A model generated the notes under the pieces. That model ran no database searches, was not told the DNA's origin, and worked only from the letters and a program-made list of their open reading frames with translations. Below are positions 9,110 to 21,620 of a DNA stretch of 29,910 nt, piece by piece. Source of the stretch: Chara braunii (taxonomy: Eukaryota > Streptophyta > Charophyceae > Charales > Characeae); the NCBI GenBank assembly GCA_003427395.1, contig BFEA01000469.1:147544-177453 (forward strand). The letters are read 5' to 3'. Each line of letters opens with the position of its first letter. Position 1 is the stretch's first letter. Both the position numbers and the translations under genes were made by a program.

Positions 9110-12100
9110 CCTCAATTCTTCAAGGCTTTGCAAAGAAGGACATGCATGCCAGGCAGCGTGCCGAGGAAGATGGTTTACTTATTCTGGGAATCTCAACCGT
9201 TCTCAGTCTAATGTGTCGGAATGTGTCGTACTTTCGAAGGCTGGAATGAACGGTTCATTGCAATATGTGAGCGCCACGATCTCCGCTCTCTGCTGGCAAT
9301 CAAGCTCGCGGAAGTTAATTTCTGAAGCACATGGAGCGAGCCTCGAAAACATGGATTAAAGTTCATCAAAGTGTTCGACTTTCTTTGGACGTAAAACTGG
9401 AGGGCAAATCTCTGCCCCTTTCCTGCAAAAACATGAACTGAAGAATCTGAATTCTTTACGCAATGTATGGATGGCATACTGTTGTTTCTTTTTCCCCTTT
9501 CATTTGGTTTTGGGGTTTGAGTAACTTTGCGGGTGTATGTGTTTGCGGGGCCGGGGGGAGAGAACAAATTGTGAAGCAGTGAATCCATCACAAGTTCACA
9601 ACATGTTCTTTTGCAAATGCTGTGCATCGTAATGACTTTGTTTCTCTTCTTTCGAAAAACTTGGTGGTGTTTTGCGGATGGTCAGGTACCATTTTCAGAA
9701 GACGATCGAACGGATCAACCTGCCAGTCTATACGCAGCAACCAAGGTATAGTTGTCGACAATGCCATGGATGGGGCTGTTCTCAGCTGATGGGACGTATG
9801 TCACCATGCTCCAGATAAGGAATTTGAGTTTTGGGGGGGTGGCTGGCAAATAGCTGGGCTGCATCGGAACAGTGGGGGGGGCGGGGAGGCGGGCGGGTGG
9901 GGGGGCGGGGAGAGGGGGGGGGTTGTACCTATCTATTCCCGTCGGCGTCGCCTTTGCAAGTAATCCAACGTTCTTGCCTGTGTGCTTGGGCACTGGTGTG
10001 GCCAATTATCTCCAAAGTTTGTTGTGGGGTATCTGAAGTTTGTGGGCGTGCATTGGACTTGGCCGAGCTCTGGAGACTGGGATAGCATTTGAGTTGGGGA
10101 GGGGGAAGAGGAGGGCGGGGGTGGGGGTGGGGAAGCATTATTTGGCCTTTTCTCTCCCCCATGATCCCGTGAACGCCCCACCCCTGACAAACTTAATCTC
10201 TGTGCTTCACCCAACAAATTGCAGTCGATCGCATACAAACCAAGTGTGCTCAGCCTCCACACGATGGAGTACTGATTCCATGATATTTGTGCGAGGCACA
10301 AGGCCTCGATAAGCCCTACTGGGCCCTGTTTGCAACAGTGTCGGCCGCCCTAAGTGAAGGCAGGCCCGACCAAGGCTAAGAAGCATTATTTGGCCCTCTC
10401 TCTCCCCCATGATCCCCTGAAACGCCCCACCCCTGACAAACTTAAATCTCTGTGCTTCACCCAACAAATTGCAGTCAATCGCTTACAAACCAAGTGTGCT
10501 CAGCCTCCACACGATGGAGTACTGATTCCATGACCTTTGTGTGAGGCACAAGGCCTCGATAAGCCCTACTGGGCCCTGTTTGCAACAGTGTCGGCCGCCC
10601 TAAGTGAAGGCATGCCCGACCAAGGCTAAGAGGCCTATTTTTGGGTACCACGCAACTGGGGAAATTCAGTCAGTTGCGCAGCGCCAGTTGATTGAGTGCG
10701 CCCAGGCCCTTACTGGCTTTTTCGTATGTAACTGAGGCAGACCCTGGGCCAGATACGCAACATGGACCGAACACAGGCTGTGGGCAGTTGAAAACGGGTA
10801 ACCGCCATAGGCCCTGGGCCTGACTCGTTTGTACTGGGGCTCAGCCACTTGGGGCCTACCGGAAGCTTCTGGGCAGGGGCCCAGCGCAACCAGGCTGCAC
10901 GCAGCAGGCAGGACACTTCCATTTAGGAAAGTGCTTGCCCTGGGATTCGGCATTCGGGCACTGGCCGCATGCTGCGCAAGCGCTGCTGCGCTAGACGCTG
11001 GCCAGAGCCCACGCGCTCACGGGTGAGCTGGATGAGCAGGCAGCCATAGCCGAGCTGCGCTGCATTATGGTGGATGGGGCGCATGGTGATCCTTGGGTGC
11101 ATGTGGCATCTGTGAGTGGGGGATCGAGGTTGTGAGTGATACGAGAGACATACCTGGTGCTTGAGGCGAACGGCATTGGGCCGAGATTTGCTCGTATTTC
11201 GGGGAGCTGTTGACGTCACCAGCGGCATTGTAGATAGGCTAGATAGGATCTGCCATTTGTAGTCTGGGCGCAGAGCGCCAGATAGGATGTCGACATTGGT
11301 TCATTGTTGATGATGATGAGACTATCCCAACATTGTCACTTGCGAGCTTTTGCTGTGCTCTTATTTGGTGTAACTCATGTTGCAATTCTGCTTTTGGTCC
11401 AAGGTCACGACTATCTGGTTACATGTGTATGACGCTGCTTGGTTTCTGGGATTCGCTATCGCTCATTTTCCTTGCATTTGGAAAACCAATCAACCATCAT
11501 CATAGATCTAGCTTTAAACCACCAGTACCTCGCGCAGGCAAACTGCAGAATTGAAAATCCGACATTCTGGTTTCTTCCGGGATTCGGGCGCATTCGGCCA
11601 ACATGAAAGCAAAGCTGCATTGTGGTGGTTCGTTTTGTTTTTGGTTCGCAGTACAGATCCGCCTTGGCAATAAGAGGCTCGGAGGTGGCACTGGTGGTTT
11701 GATTGAGTGTTACCTTCTCAGTTTTTCCCATGTTTTGCAACATATGTAGAGATAGCTATGCAGGATTTGTATGATGAATAGGATGCCGGCAGCATAGCGC
11801 AATGAAATTTGACCCGTCCATGGTCCACCGTGTGGCATCAACACCTCTGCCCGCAGCTTCAAGGGATGTGTGATGTGTGCACATTGGGCTGTCAGTGGGC
11901 TAAAGGTTTAAGGTACTACTTTAGCACCATTTTTGCTGAAGGTACCACTTTGGGGCTGTACAGCTCAGGCAGGTCGAATTGTTGGAGACTGATTGTCACA
12001 GATGGAATAGTGAATAAAAAGATGCATCTCCAGGATGGCTTGTGTGTCCTGTTTACTGAGGTAAGCTGTGCCTGGGCTTTGGATCAGAAACGTTGACAAC

Positions 12101-12693
12101 CGGTGGTGGTGAAACTCTGTCTCTCTCTTCCAAGCAGCGGTCAGAGCGTGGCTCCCTATTGTCATCACACTTAGCTTGGAAAACACCCTCCTCTGTTTTC
12201 CACAACTAAATGGAAGTAATGTGATTGCTGGTGCCGGTTGGAAGACGGTAGGCTGCTCTCTCTGTTTATAATACTCGGTGAGTTGGTATTGGTATTCATG
12301 ACCTGGACCAGCGCGTGCCCCTCTTTATCTTTGAGCGATAGATCTCTGTTGACCCACCCGTTCGTATTGGTTTGTGTGGTTTGCTCCTTCTGATGCAGAA
12401 AGCCGATGAGATGATTGCGCATACATACAATCATATTTGGGGCCTTTCTATCACAGCATTGCGGTAAGTTGCGGCATTTTACCCATTGTTGTTGGCAAAT
12501 TTTCCTCACTGTAGTGACTGTCTACATACATATTGGAAAAGCACGTTGACTGTAGGACAATAGGCTTATAATCGCTTATTAAAGTTATTATAGCGCTTCA
12601 CATTATTGCTTAGTTGTTTGGAGCATAAGGTCGTCTCTTCCTTCTCATCGCTGGTCTTCTTGCTTTAGCTCTGTTTTTTAACTTCTTTTAACT

Positions 12694-12774
<81 letters not shown>

Positions 12775-15685
12775 TTTGCTGAATTCAGGTGTTGTCTGGG
12801 CACAGCCTGTTTTCGTCCTTCTTGCTGGTGTTTCGTGTTTGGGAGGAATCCTATAGATCTTGGGTTGTTTGGTCTTGTTTATTTTCTTCTCTTCGTTTCT
12901 GGCTCCTGCATGACACAGGGTTTAATGCCATTGTGTAGATAACGTGTCTTTGCGTCTGCCTCTCTGTTGCTTGATGCTTGGGATGAAGGTGACACTAAGG
13001 TTATTTGTTGTTGTTGTGCCTGGCTCCCGCTCGGTGTTGAACCAGGTTTTTCACAGTTTATGGCCCGTGGGGCCGCCCTGATATGGCTTATTTCTCCTTC
13101 ACCAGGAACATTGTTGAAGAGACGGTATGTTTGTTGGTTTCCTGTTCTGACAGTTCTGCAACCTGACAGAAGTTCTGCTATGTGACATAAATTATTTGCT
13201 TTCCACTGTTTCCAGCCTTTGTACAACGTAGGGCAAACTCAAACTAGGACTCTGGATGCGATTATGGTCAGGTATATCTCAAAAAGTCCTTACAGACTGT
13301 GGGGAGGGAGAGAGAGAGAGAGAGAGGCATGTAAGAGGGTGTGACCTTCTTCCCTGGAAAACAACACCTAGTCATTATATTTGCATCTGGCCTGAAAGTT
13401 GCAGTAAATACAGCTAGAGTGACTAGGCATTGTCTGCAGGGAAAGCAGGTAGCAAGGGCCTGATGGACGTTCAAGCTGTGGCTCTCCTTTTTGCGGCCTT
13501 CACCAGTTGCTTACATCATGAGCATATGCTGAATATGTCATCAAAATCACTCGTCAGTTCCCGGTTTCACTTCAATAGGCCATTCCTAACCCATTTTTGC
13601 GTCCTTTTCTGCTATGATTCAACATCATAGCCAAGTGATGTAAGTTCTATCACAGAGTGAATGGGTCGTTGTAGGCCCATGTTTCATGAGGTGGTTGTTT
13701 TCATGTTCCTTAAGAAATGCAAACATGGAAATTAACAGGTGCAATTACCGGTTCCTATTCCACCGGCAAGCCAAGGGAAATATTCAAATAGATCGTGTAC
13801 ACACTCCAACAGTTCTTCCCATTATGATTGGGAGATCCGAGCGGGCGGCATTGATTACTTTCTATAGGAAGGATGCACCTCCCCCCACCCCTGCCTAAGT
13901 TAGCTCAGGGCGTCCTACTCCTAGGTCCTGCTGGCCTTAGGATCCCTCCTATGTGAGTTGAAGCTGGTCTTCTCCCACAATTGCTCCTCTCAGCTGTTTT
14001 AGCTGCTTCGTATGCTTGTGGATCTAGAGTTCCTCTTCTGTCCACAGTAGCTGGTAAAACCCTAAACCCTTGGCCCACTTGTCCCATCCTCACAACCCTG
14101 TCACTTGCCGGCTGCCATCCACGGGGGCCCTACCTATGTCACCTCTGTCTCATACCAGCTTCAAAGCATGCTCTACCTTCCCAGTGGACATTAGTCGCCG
14201 TGCCAGATATTAAAATAGATATGGAGCCAGAGCGATAAGGTTCTGTTTAAAAAAAAAAAAAAACAGGTGCCATTACCCTTCGTCAGGCTGTCATTGCCAA
14301 GTAACCATTAGTCGCTCTACCTTTTCTGAGTGGGGATCCGTGCCGCCCAGCGGCAGGGGCCCGGGGGAGGCCCCGGGCGGCCTGGCCGGGCTGGGCCCCC
14401 CCAGCGGACTTACCTGTCGGGGGGTTTCGGACCCCTTTTTGGCTGGTTTTGGCCTCCCGCAGGCCTACCGGGTCCGACCGGCCCAAGAAACCGTCGCATC
14501 CGGCCCGGTACGCCTGCTTTTACTTTTGAAATCCCCGCCAGCTCTGTGGCCGTCGATCCAGCATGATCGACGGCCACAGAGCCAGCGAATCTTGGTGCCA
14601 ACCTTCCCCCCCGTTTGAACATCCAATCGGCTGGGGTGGTCTGCCACTCGCCCCCCAGCACGATTGGAGTTGGTGCCAACCTGCTGCAGCGCCGTCCTGC
14701 CGCGCCGTCACCCGTCGCCATCGCCATCGACTGTCCTGCTGCTGCTGATACGACGAAGGCCCCGACTGTCCTGCTGCTACGGCGAAGGCCCTGATGACAA
14801 AAGCGCCGTTCTTCTTCTTCTTCTTCTTCTTCTTCTTCTTCTTCTTCTTCTTGGAATCGTTTAGGGTTTGTGTAGGACGCGACGACGAAGGCGCAGCTAC
14901 TAGGGTTTCTGTAGCAGGTGACGACAAAGCCTCAGACGAGCTTCTTCTTCTTCTTCTTCTTCTTCTTCTTCTTCTTCTTCTTCTTCTTCTTCTTCTTCTT
15001 TTTCTCCTCCTCCTCCTCCTCTCGTCCTCCTCTCGTCTTCTTCTTCTTCCCCTCCTCCCCCTCACATTCTCTTCTTTCTCCTCCACCTTTCTTAATCTTC
15101 TTCTTCTTCCCCTCCTCCCCCTCGCGTTTTCTTCTTTCTCCTCCACCTTTCGTAATCTTCTTCTTCTTCCTCCTCTGCCATACACTACCGCTGCCGCCGC
15201 CGCCATGCCCTACCACCGTGTACCCTCCCGCCGCCGCCATACCCTACCGCCACCATATGTGTTCCATCTTCTTCGAATGTGGATCGATATTGGCCATATG
15301 CAGCTGATTATGCTGCTGAAGAACTCAAATATTTCCTGTAAGTTGTCAGTCTGTAAGTCTTCTTCTTCTTCTCCATCTTATCAGTCTTCTTTTTCTTCTT
15401 CTTCTTCTTCTTCTCATCAGTCTTCGTCATTTTTTGTCAGCCTTGTTCGTCTTCAGAATTAAAGGGTCGATAACATGGATGCAGCAGACATCAGAGCAGC
15501 AGGCAACAAACATGCAGAGCCCCCAGCCCAGTACGTATCAGATGATATCATACCTGCGGTGCGAGTGTGCGGTGCGCCATGCGGTGTGGTGCGCCTGGTG
15601 CGGTTCGCTGGTCACTGATGCATGAGAAGAAAAAAAGAAAGAAAGAAAAGAAAAGAAAGCGGCTGTGATGTGTGAGAACACGCAA

Positions 15686-15731
<46 letters not shown>

Positions 15732-18700
15732 AAATAGCTCCTTAACATTAATAAGAAAACCCTTGCGGGTTATCCGAGAGGCCCCTGCAGAGAATTAGCA
15801 AGGGCCTCCTCGCCATGAGCGAGGCAATGCTCATACAGACACTATGGTCAGGGCACGCCAAGTATATATGGTGTTGATGGATTCACATCAAGGTCCGTGT
15901 TTCAGCAGTTATGTTTTAGCAGGCCAACGTGCTTTTCAGGGCTTCCCTCCACTACTCGCCAAATGTGCAAAACTAGAATGAATCTTCTGCTAGAACATGG
16001 ATTCATACGTCGCCATATGTTTTGTCTTTTGTGCAAGTGGTGACGAGTGGAGCAAGGCCCTTAGGGCCACTGCTCGTAGGAAAATGAAAGAAAAGAAAGA
16101 GAGAGCCACCAAATGTGCAAAACTAGAATGAATCTTCTGCTAGAACATGGAATCATATGCCGCCATATGTTTTGTCTTTTGTGCAAGTGGTGACGAGTGG
16201 ATCAAGGCCCTTAGGGCCACTGCTCGTAGGAAAACGAAAGGAAAGAAAGAGAGAGCTACGGTAGTAAGTAGTTGTAACTTGTAACCCATAACTGCTGGAA
16301 AACAGACCTGACTTCAGATCCAGAATATGTATTGCTGGCTTGTTCTGCTGTCTCACGAAATTTGCTGAACATCTCTCGAGATGTTGGGACCCTTGCAGAT
16401 GCACTGCTGGCGTCCTTCGGGAAAAAGACTATTCAACGAGGAATACATGGCCCCATTTTATTTTTTTTTTCTTTGCCCTTAGATTTTTCAGGAGGGGGGA
16501 CACCATTGGTTACCTCAGCCAGCCCTCTCCGAATGTTTTTTTTTACCCTATTGTTTGGTGTGCGCTGCATCACGTGTGCGTGCATGCTTGCTCGTGCTCT
16601 ATGCACCGCACGTGTGAAGCTCGCGCGCACACGATGCGCCGCAGGTATGGATGAAATACATTCAGCACACAGCAGGCNNNNNNNNNNNNNNNNNNNNNNN
16701 NNNNNNNNNNNNNNNNNNNNNNNNNNNNNNNNNNNNNNNNNNNNNNNNNNNNNNNNNNNNNNNNNNNNNNNNNNNNNNNNNNNNNNNNNNNNNNNNNNNN
16801 NNNNNNNNNNNNNNNNNNNNNNNNNNNCCCAAACCCAAAATTTTATTGCAGATTCGGGGTCCTCTTGCCGAGTGCAGAACGACCCCGGTTTCAAATTATT
16901 AAAAAAAAAAATTCTGGCCGTTTTTTTTGGCCCGCCCGGTTAAACCCGGGCGGCCCCGGGCCCAGCCCGGTCGGGCGGCGTCCTGACTCTGTTTTTTTTT
17001 AACTTTTTTTTGTGACTGGAAGTCTGGAATTCTATTGGATTGCTTCCGCTGTGGTCTGACAGTGACTTACATCTGTCTTCACATTCTCCACCGCCCATTT
17101 TATGCACCGTCAGACTTCCTTGCAGTCGCCCTTCAGCTTCATGCTCATCTTCCCCACCTACAGCCAGAGGCCTGTAATTATACTAAGGAAGGAGGCTTTA
17201 CCATTGCTGTCCTGCAAGTAGCAATGAGGGACCGTCAACATGAACTACGCAATGCTCAAGCAGCTGAGTGGTTTAATCCTCCCTCCCACATCTCTGCCTG
17301 CATTGTGCACGGACCTGGCCATTACACGGCCATTGTACATGCCTCTGACCACTGGGAGCTGTGGGACAACAGCACCATGGTCCATGCCATGACTGATGTC
17401 ACTGATTTCTTATGTAATGATGCTGTTTTCTTGCCACAACAAACCGTCCGCAATCTCTTTTATGTCGAAGATCATTCTTCTGGCGCCGTCACAGTGTACC
17501 AACACTGTGACCTTCTCCTTTGCACAGCTACAAACACTTTTTCACTCGGCTGTAGCCGCCATCACTTCAATGACATGGTTTCTGCATCCATGTCTGCAGA
17601 GGACTGTCCCTCCGTTCCTGACTGCGGGCACCCTCCGCATCCGGACACTATATGTCCATTTTGCGGCCATGGGCGCTATATTGAATGCATGGTCTTTTGT
17701 GGTGACCATTCTTCCTTCATTTTGGCCTGCAATCGACATGCCATTTGTCGGGGGTGTATGGTGGGCATGCTCAATGCCACCCGTCGTGGCAATTGTTGCA
17801 CTGAGAATGCTCAGCTAGGTCTTCCATGTGTTCATCCACCTCATCCTTGCAATGTATGTCCTCTCTGTTGTCAAGGACAGACTCATTATTGAGCCTTTTC
17901 TTATCCTCTTTTACCTTCATCTTCACTCCACACTCCGTACTTTCCCTTACTTTCCCTTTATCATTCCTTGTTTGTCTTCTCTCCATCTCTCTTCCCTGTG
18001 TTTATCCCCTCCCCCTTCACTCTGCCTCTTTCTCACAGCGTACAAGTGGGCTGTTATGGCACACGAGGTTTGTGGCAGATCGCGCTCAACTTCATCAACA
18101 TGGCGAGCCTTTATACGTGAGAGGCACAGTGTAGGGGGAGTTAAAAGAAGAACTTGAATGGTTTCGTTGTGCCCTTGTTTTCTGTTTTTATCCTTTCTTT
18201 CGCAAAGTGCGCTCTTTTAGTTCATAGCTATGTGACGATATATGTGATTCAGCCTCCTGATGAGTTTTTGAAACTCTGATGGAACAGTCTGTCACAGCGC
18301 GTTGTTTGTTGTCCTCTTTGCCCTATCTGCCTACGGTTTACCGGGCAGTTCTGGCTGACAATATACAAGAGAAAAACAAAAAGACACTTGTGCTATGATC
18401 TGTTAGCATTTTCCCTTGTTAGGCCTGTCGGACAATGGAACATCGGTTTTCCCCTTAATAGGACGCACAGTAGTCATTGTGGAATCTGGGGCGAATTTCA
18501 TTCTAGATACGGCAATAATGACGGTGCGTTTCTTCTTGGGGGAGGATGATAATTCTCAAAGTGACGTAATCCTCCGACCTATTGCAGACCAAATTCTTTA
18601 TTCGAGTTTAGTGTAATTGCATGTGTGGCATGGCGTAACCATAATTGAGGGCATACTCACACTAGGTCTTTCCTGGATGAATTTGAGTGTCGATGTATCT

Positions 18701-21557
18701 GGTTGCAACTACGTTCAGATTAGTGAGGATTCAGGACCTCGGCAATTCCAAGACAAGGCCCAGCATGCCTTAACTCAAGGCGGGCCTGCAAAAATGAGCC
18801 CAGGCCCGAGTACAGGATGATTTGGACAGAATTGGGGACCCCTGGGTGGTTGCTGCTCGTGCAGCATCTCCAGCTATCCAATAGACTCAGCCTCCCAGTT
18901 AGTTCCGGATGCTGGGCCTCGTGCAGATTCTAGTAGGGTCCGGTGCAGTTCCAGATGCTGGGCCTAGTGCAGATTCTTGTAGGGTCCAGTGAAGTTTCCG
19001 GGTGCAGCCAGGCCAGAGGCTGCTCGGCCACTCCAGCCAGCACAAAAGGCTAGAGGGCGCAAGCCTCCAGACACATTGGGGCATTGTGCCAATGCAGCAG
19101 CGCTGCTGGAGCAGTGGCTGAGAGCACTGTGCCTGTAGAGGAAGCTGCTGCGGTGTCAGCGAGGACGAAGAGGGAGAGCGACAGCCATAGCCAGGTTGAG
19201 CGCTCCATCGCTGGGTGGTGGAATCTTCAAGCGGCATTGGGCTGGTGGCATGCGTGACCTGTTTTAGCAGAGTAGGGTAGATTGATAGTAGCATCTGCCA
19301 GCTTCTGTCAGTAGTCTGGGTGGATAGCCGCCAATGGGGAGCCTACGTTGTTGTTCCATTGGTGCTTAAAGGCGTTTGGGAGACTTCAATGCTTTGCTTG
19401 TTCATATTTGGTGAGATCACTGATCTTTCTCTGCATTCTGCTCCCTGTTTCGTCTCAATGATATCTGGTCTTCTGTGAGATGTTGCAATTTGGTTTATTG
19501 CTGTTTGCATTGCCCATTTCCTTGGAGACTCTATACTTTATTGAATTTACTATGGTGGTTCTGTAACCTTTTTGCTAATTTTTCTTAATGAACAAATCAA
19601 TTTGATTGAATTCCTCATTGCAAATGAAATTACTAGTTCATAATAATAAATAGAACTATAAAAAAAAGAATATAAAGAAGATCTTCTTTATATTCTAAAT
19701 TAGAGATTACATATATACTCTAAATATTCTATCAATGAGGCAATCTGGATATTACCTAGATGAGGTATTTATGGAACTACAGTGTTTATCAAAATTTCAT
19801 GCTGATCTTTCTTCTCTCAAGAGATAGTTACAATACTATTTGCAAGGTACGGACCGTACGGTATTGTCCTCTGACAAGGAGACAATCGACAAGAAAAAAG
19901 ATAGTGCAAGTATGCCCTCAGAAATTCAGAATCGCAAAGTAACAGAACACTGCGATGATTGTTTGTCTCATTGCCAGCCCATCAAGATCTTCAGGGGTCC
20001 TTATGACACAGAGTTGTCAAGGGATTTCACGTATATTGCGGACGTTGTGAAGGGTTGTGTTGCTTCTATAGATACTGCCAAGCCAAGTACCGGGAGGTAA
20101 GTGCAGATCGTATTTCTCCTGCAGTTCCACATGTCTTTTTGCTTTTTTTCTTTTATTGTTTGTGAGCACATCTTTTGGTTTTTGTTGTACTTTCGGGGGG
20201 GGGGCTGGGTTTGTTCCGTCAACCCTCCTTTGTTATGGAAGGGAGATGGCTTTGAGGTTTCATCAACCCTGTACTATAAGACCCCATATTGGCTATACAT
20301 CCTCCTTCTATTTATGCAGGATACGTTGCCAGTACTATTGGTTTTTGTTTATGTGTATCCGGAACTCACCAAAAAAAACACACTGCGCGTGAAATCAATG
20401 AAAGTGGGGAGCTGAAAGATCACTGTGGAAAAAGAAAGGCAGTGATCACCCATCTCACCGGCAGTAGGTGATTCAGAGGTACAATTTCAGTTTTTCAATC
20501 ATCTGACCCCGTTGGGATCCGAACTCAGGTCTGTTTATTAAACAGTTCATGGGTGTACAATTTTGGTCCAGTTGCGCTGTTAATCCGAAGAACGTGGATT
20601 GTTTCCTTTTTTATTCACACTCTTGGTGTTGGTTTGAAGTGGGATCTGTGGAAGTACTTCAAGTCGTAAATATAACTTACCACATTCTTTTTGGAGGCCG
20701 GTTGGCGACCAGCACTACCGGATCAAAAAGGCTGCTGGAGCCAGTCAAAACAAAAGAAAAAAACGCCGCACTGGGGTTTCGGCCAAAGCTTGGCACGCAG
20801 TTCCACTCTGCCTCGGCAAAAAGAGCCTTGGAGGTTGTCGAAAGGCATTCCATGATGCAGACCCCAAATTCGAATTTCAGGGTTAAGGTCTCAAGCCAAG
20901 GGAGGCCAAGTCGGCCAGATCAGAAAGGTTACAGTCGGGTACCTTAGGAGTTGAGTCCAACAGGGCCCCGGCGAACAGTCACATCCCAAAGGCAAAAGTT
21001 GCATTCTGTAAGCAAAAGTCACGTCTCATATTGAAAAGTCATGTCCCACAGGCGAAGGACACTTCTCCAGGCAAAAGTCGTGTCCCAGAGGCAAGAGTCA
21101 CATCCCACAGTCAAAATTCATGCTCCACCGGTGAAAAGTCGTGGCTCACAGACCCAAGCAGCAGCACACCAATGAAAATTTGGGAAAAGTACCAGGCCTT
21201 GACATTCTGAAGCAAGCAGGCCGTGGGCATGTGGTACCGGGTCCAAGTCAAGTCAAAGGAGCAGAGACTGGGGTGAGTTGAGGCTCAGTCCAAGTCAATA
21301 TAAGGACTGGCCTGCCACATTTCGGGGGAGATCGCTCATTCGTGAGAAGTGTGTAAGTGCAGCTGAAGCACTAGTGCGCTATCTGCGAGTAGCATGCGCA
21401 CACGAGAGCCCTGCTGGGCAGCGCTGCACTGAGAGGGAAGGCGGCCATAGCCACATAAGGTAGTAGTAGGGATAGAGCTGAGTAGCAGCGGATGTATTCA
21501 GAGTCAAGGTTCTCAAGTAGGGAGACAACAAGAGGAAGAGAGAGTGAGAGCATGCAT

Positions 21558-21620
<63 letters not shown>

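Larger units (their letters stand above)
9746..12398 (+). other. GAE intron (2653 bp)
   Basis: It starts GTATAG and ends GATGCAG. It carries two G-rich blocks, the 248-bp tandem duplication at 10132-10630, and a segment at 11010-11300 related to 19170-19340 (both have a CAGCCATAGCC word, GGCATTGGGC, ATCTGCCA and TAGTCTGGG). No additional exon is recognised. Confidence 0.7.
13125..19977 (+). other. GAE intron (6853 bp) hosting other elements
   Basis: It starts GTATGT and ends TTGCCAG, and is the longest complete intron in the window. It contains a poly(A)-tailed insertion, TTC arrays, MITE-like copies, a 150-N gap, a Josephin/RING-like ORF on the same strand and an AT-rich palindrome island. 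The flanking exons join in phase 0. Confidence 0.8.

Noticed and set aside
14055-14070. Telomere-like CCCTAAACCCTT
   Set aside because: Less than two full units; not enough to call an interstitial telomere repeat.
14520-15462. Long open frames of 129-228 codons on both strands rich in Arg/Lys/Glu or Leu/Phe
   Set aside because: They are translations of TTC/CTT and related pyrimidine repeats. The composition is single-unit and the frames overlap on both strands.
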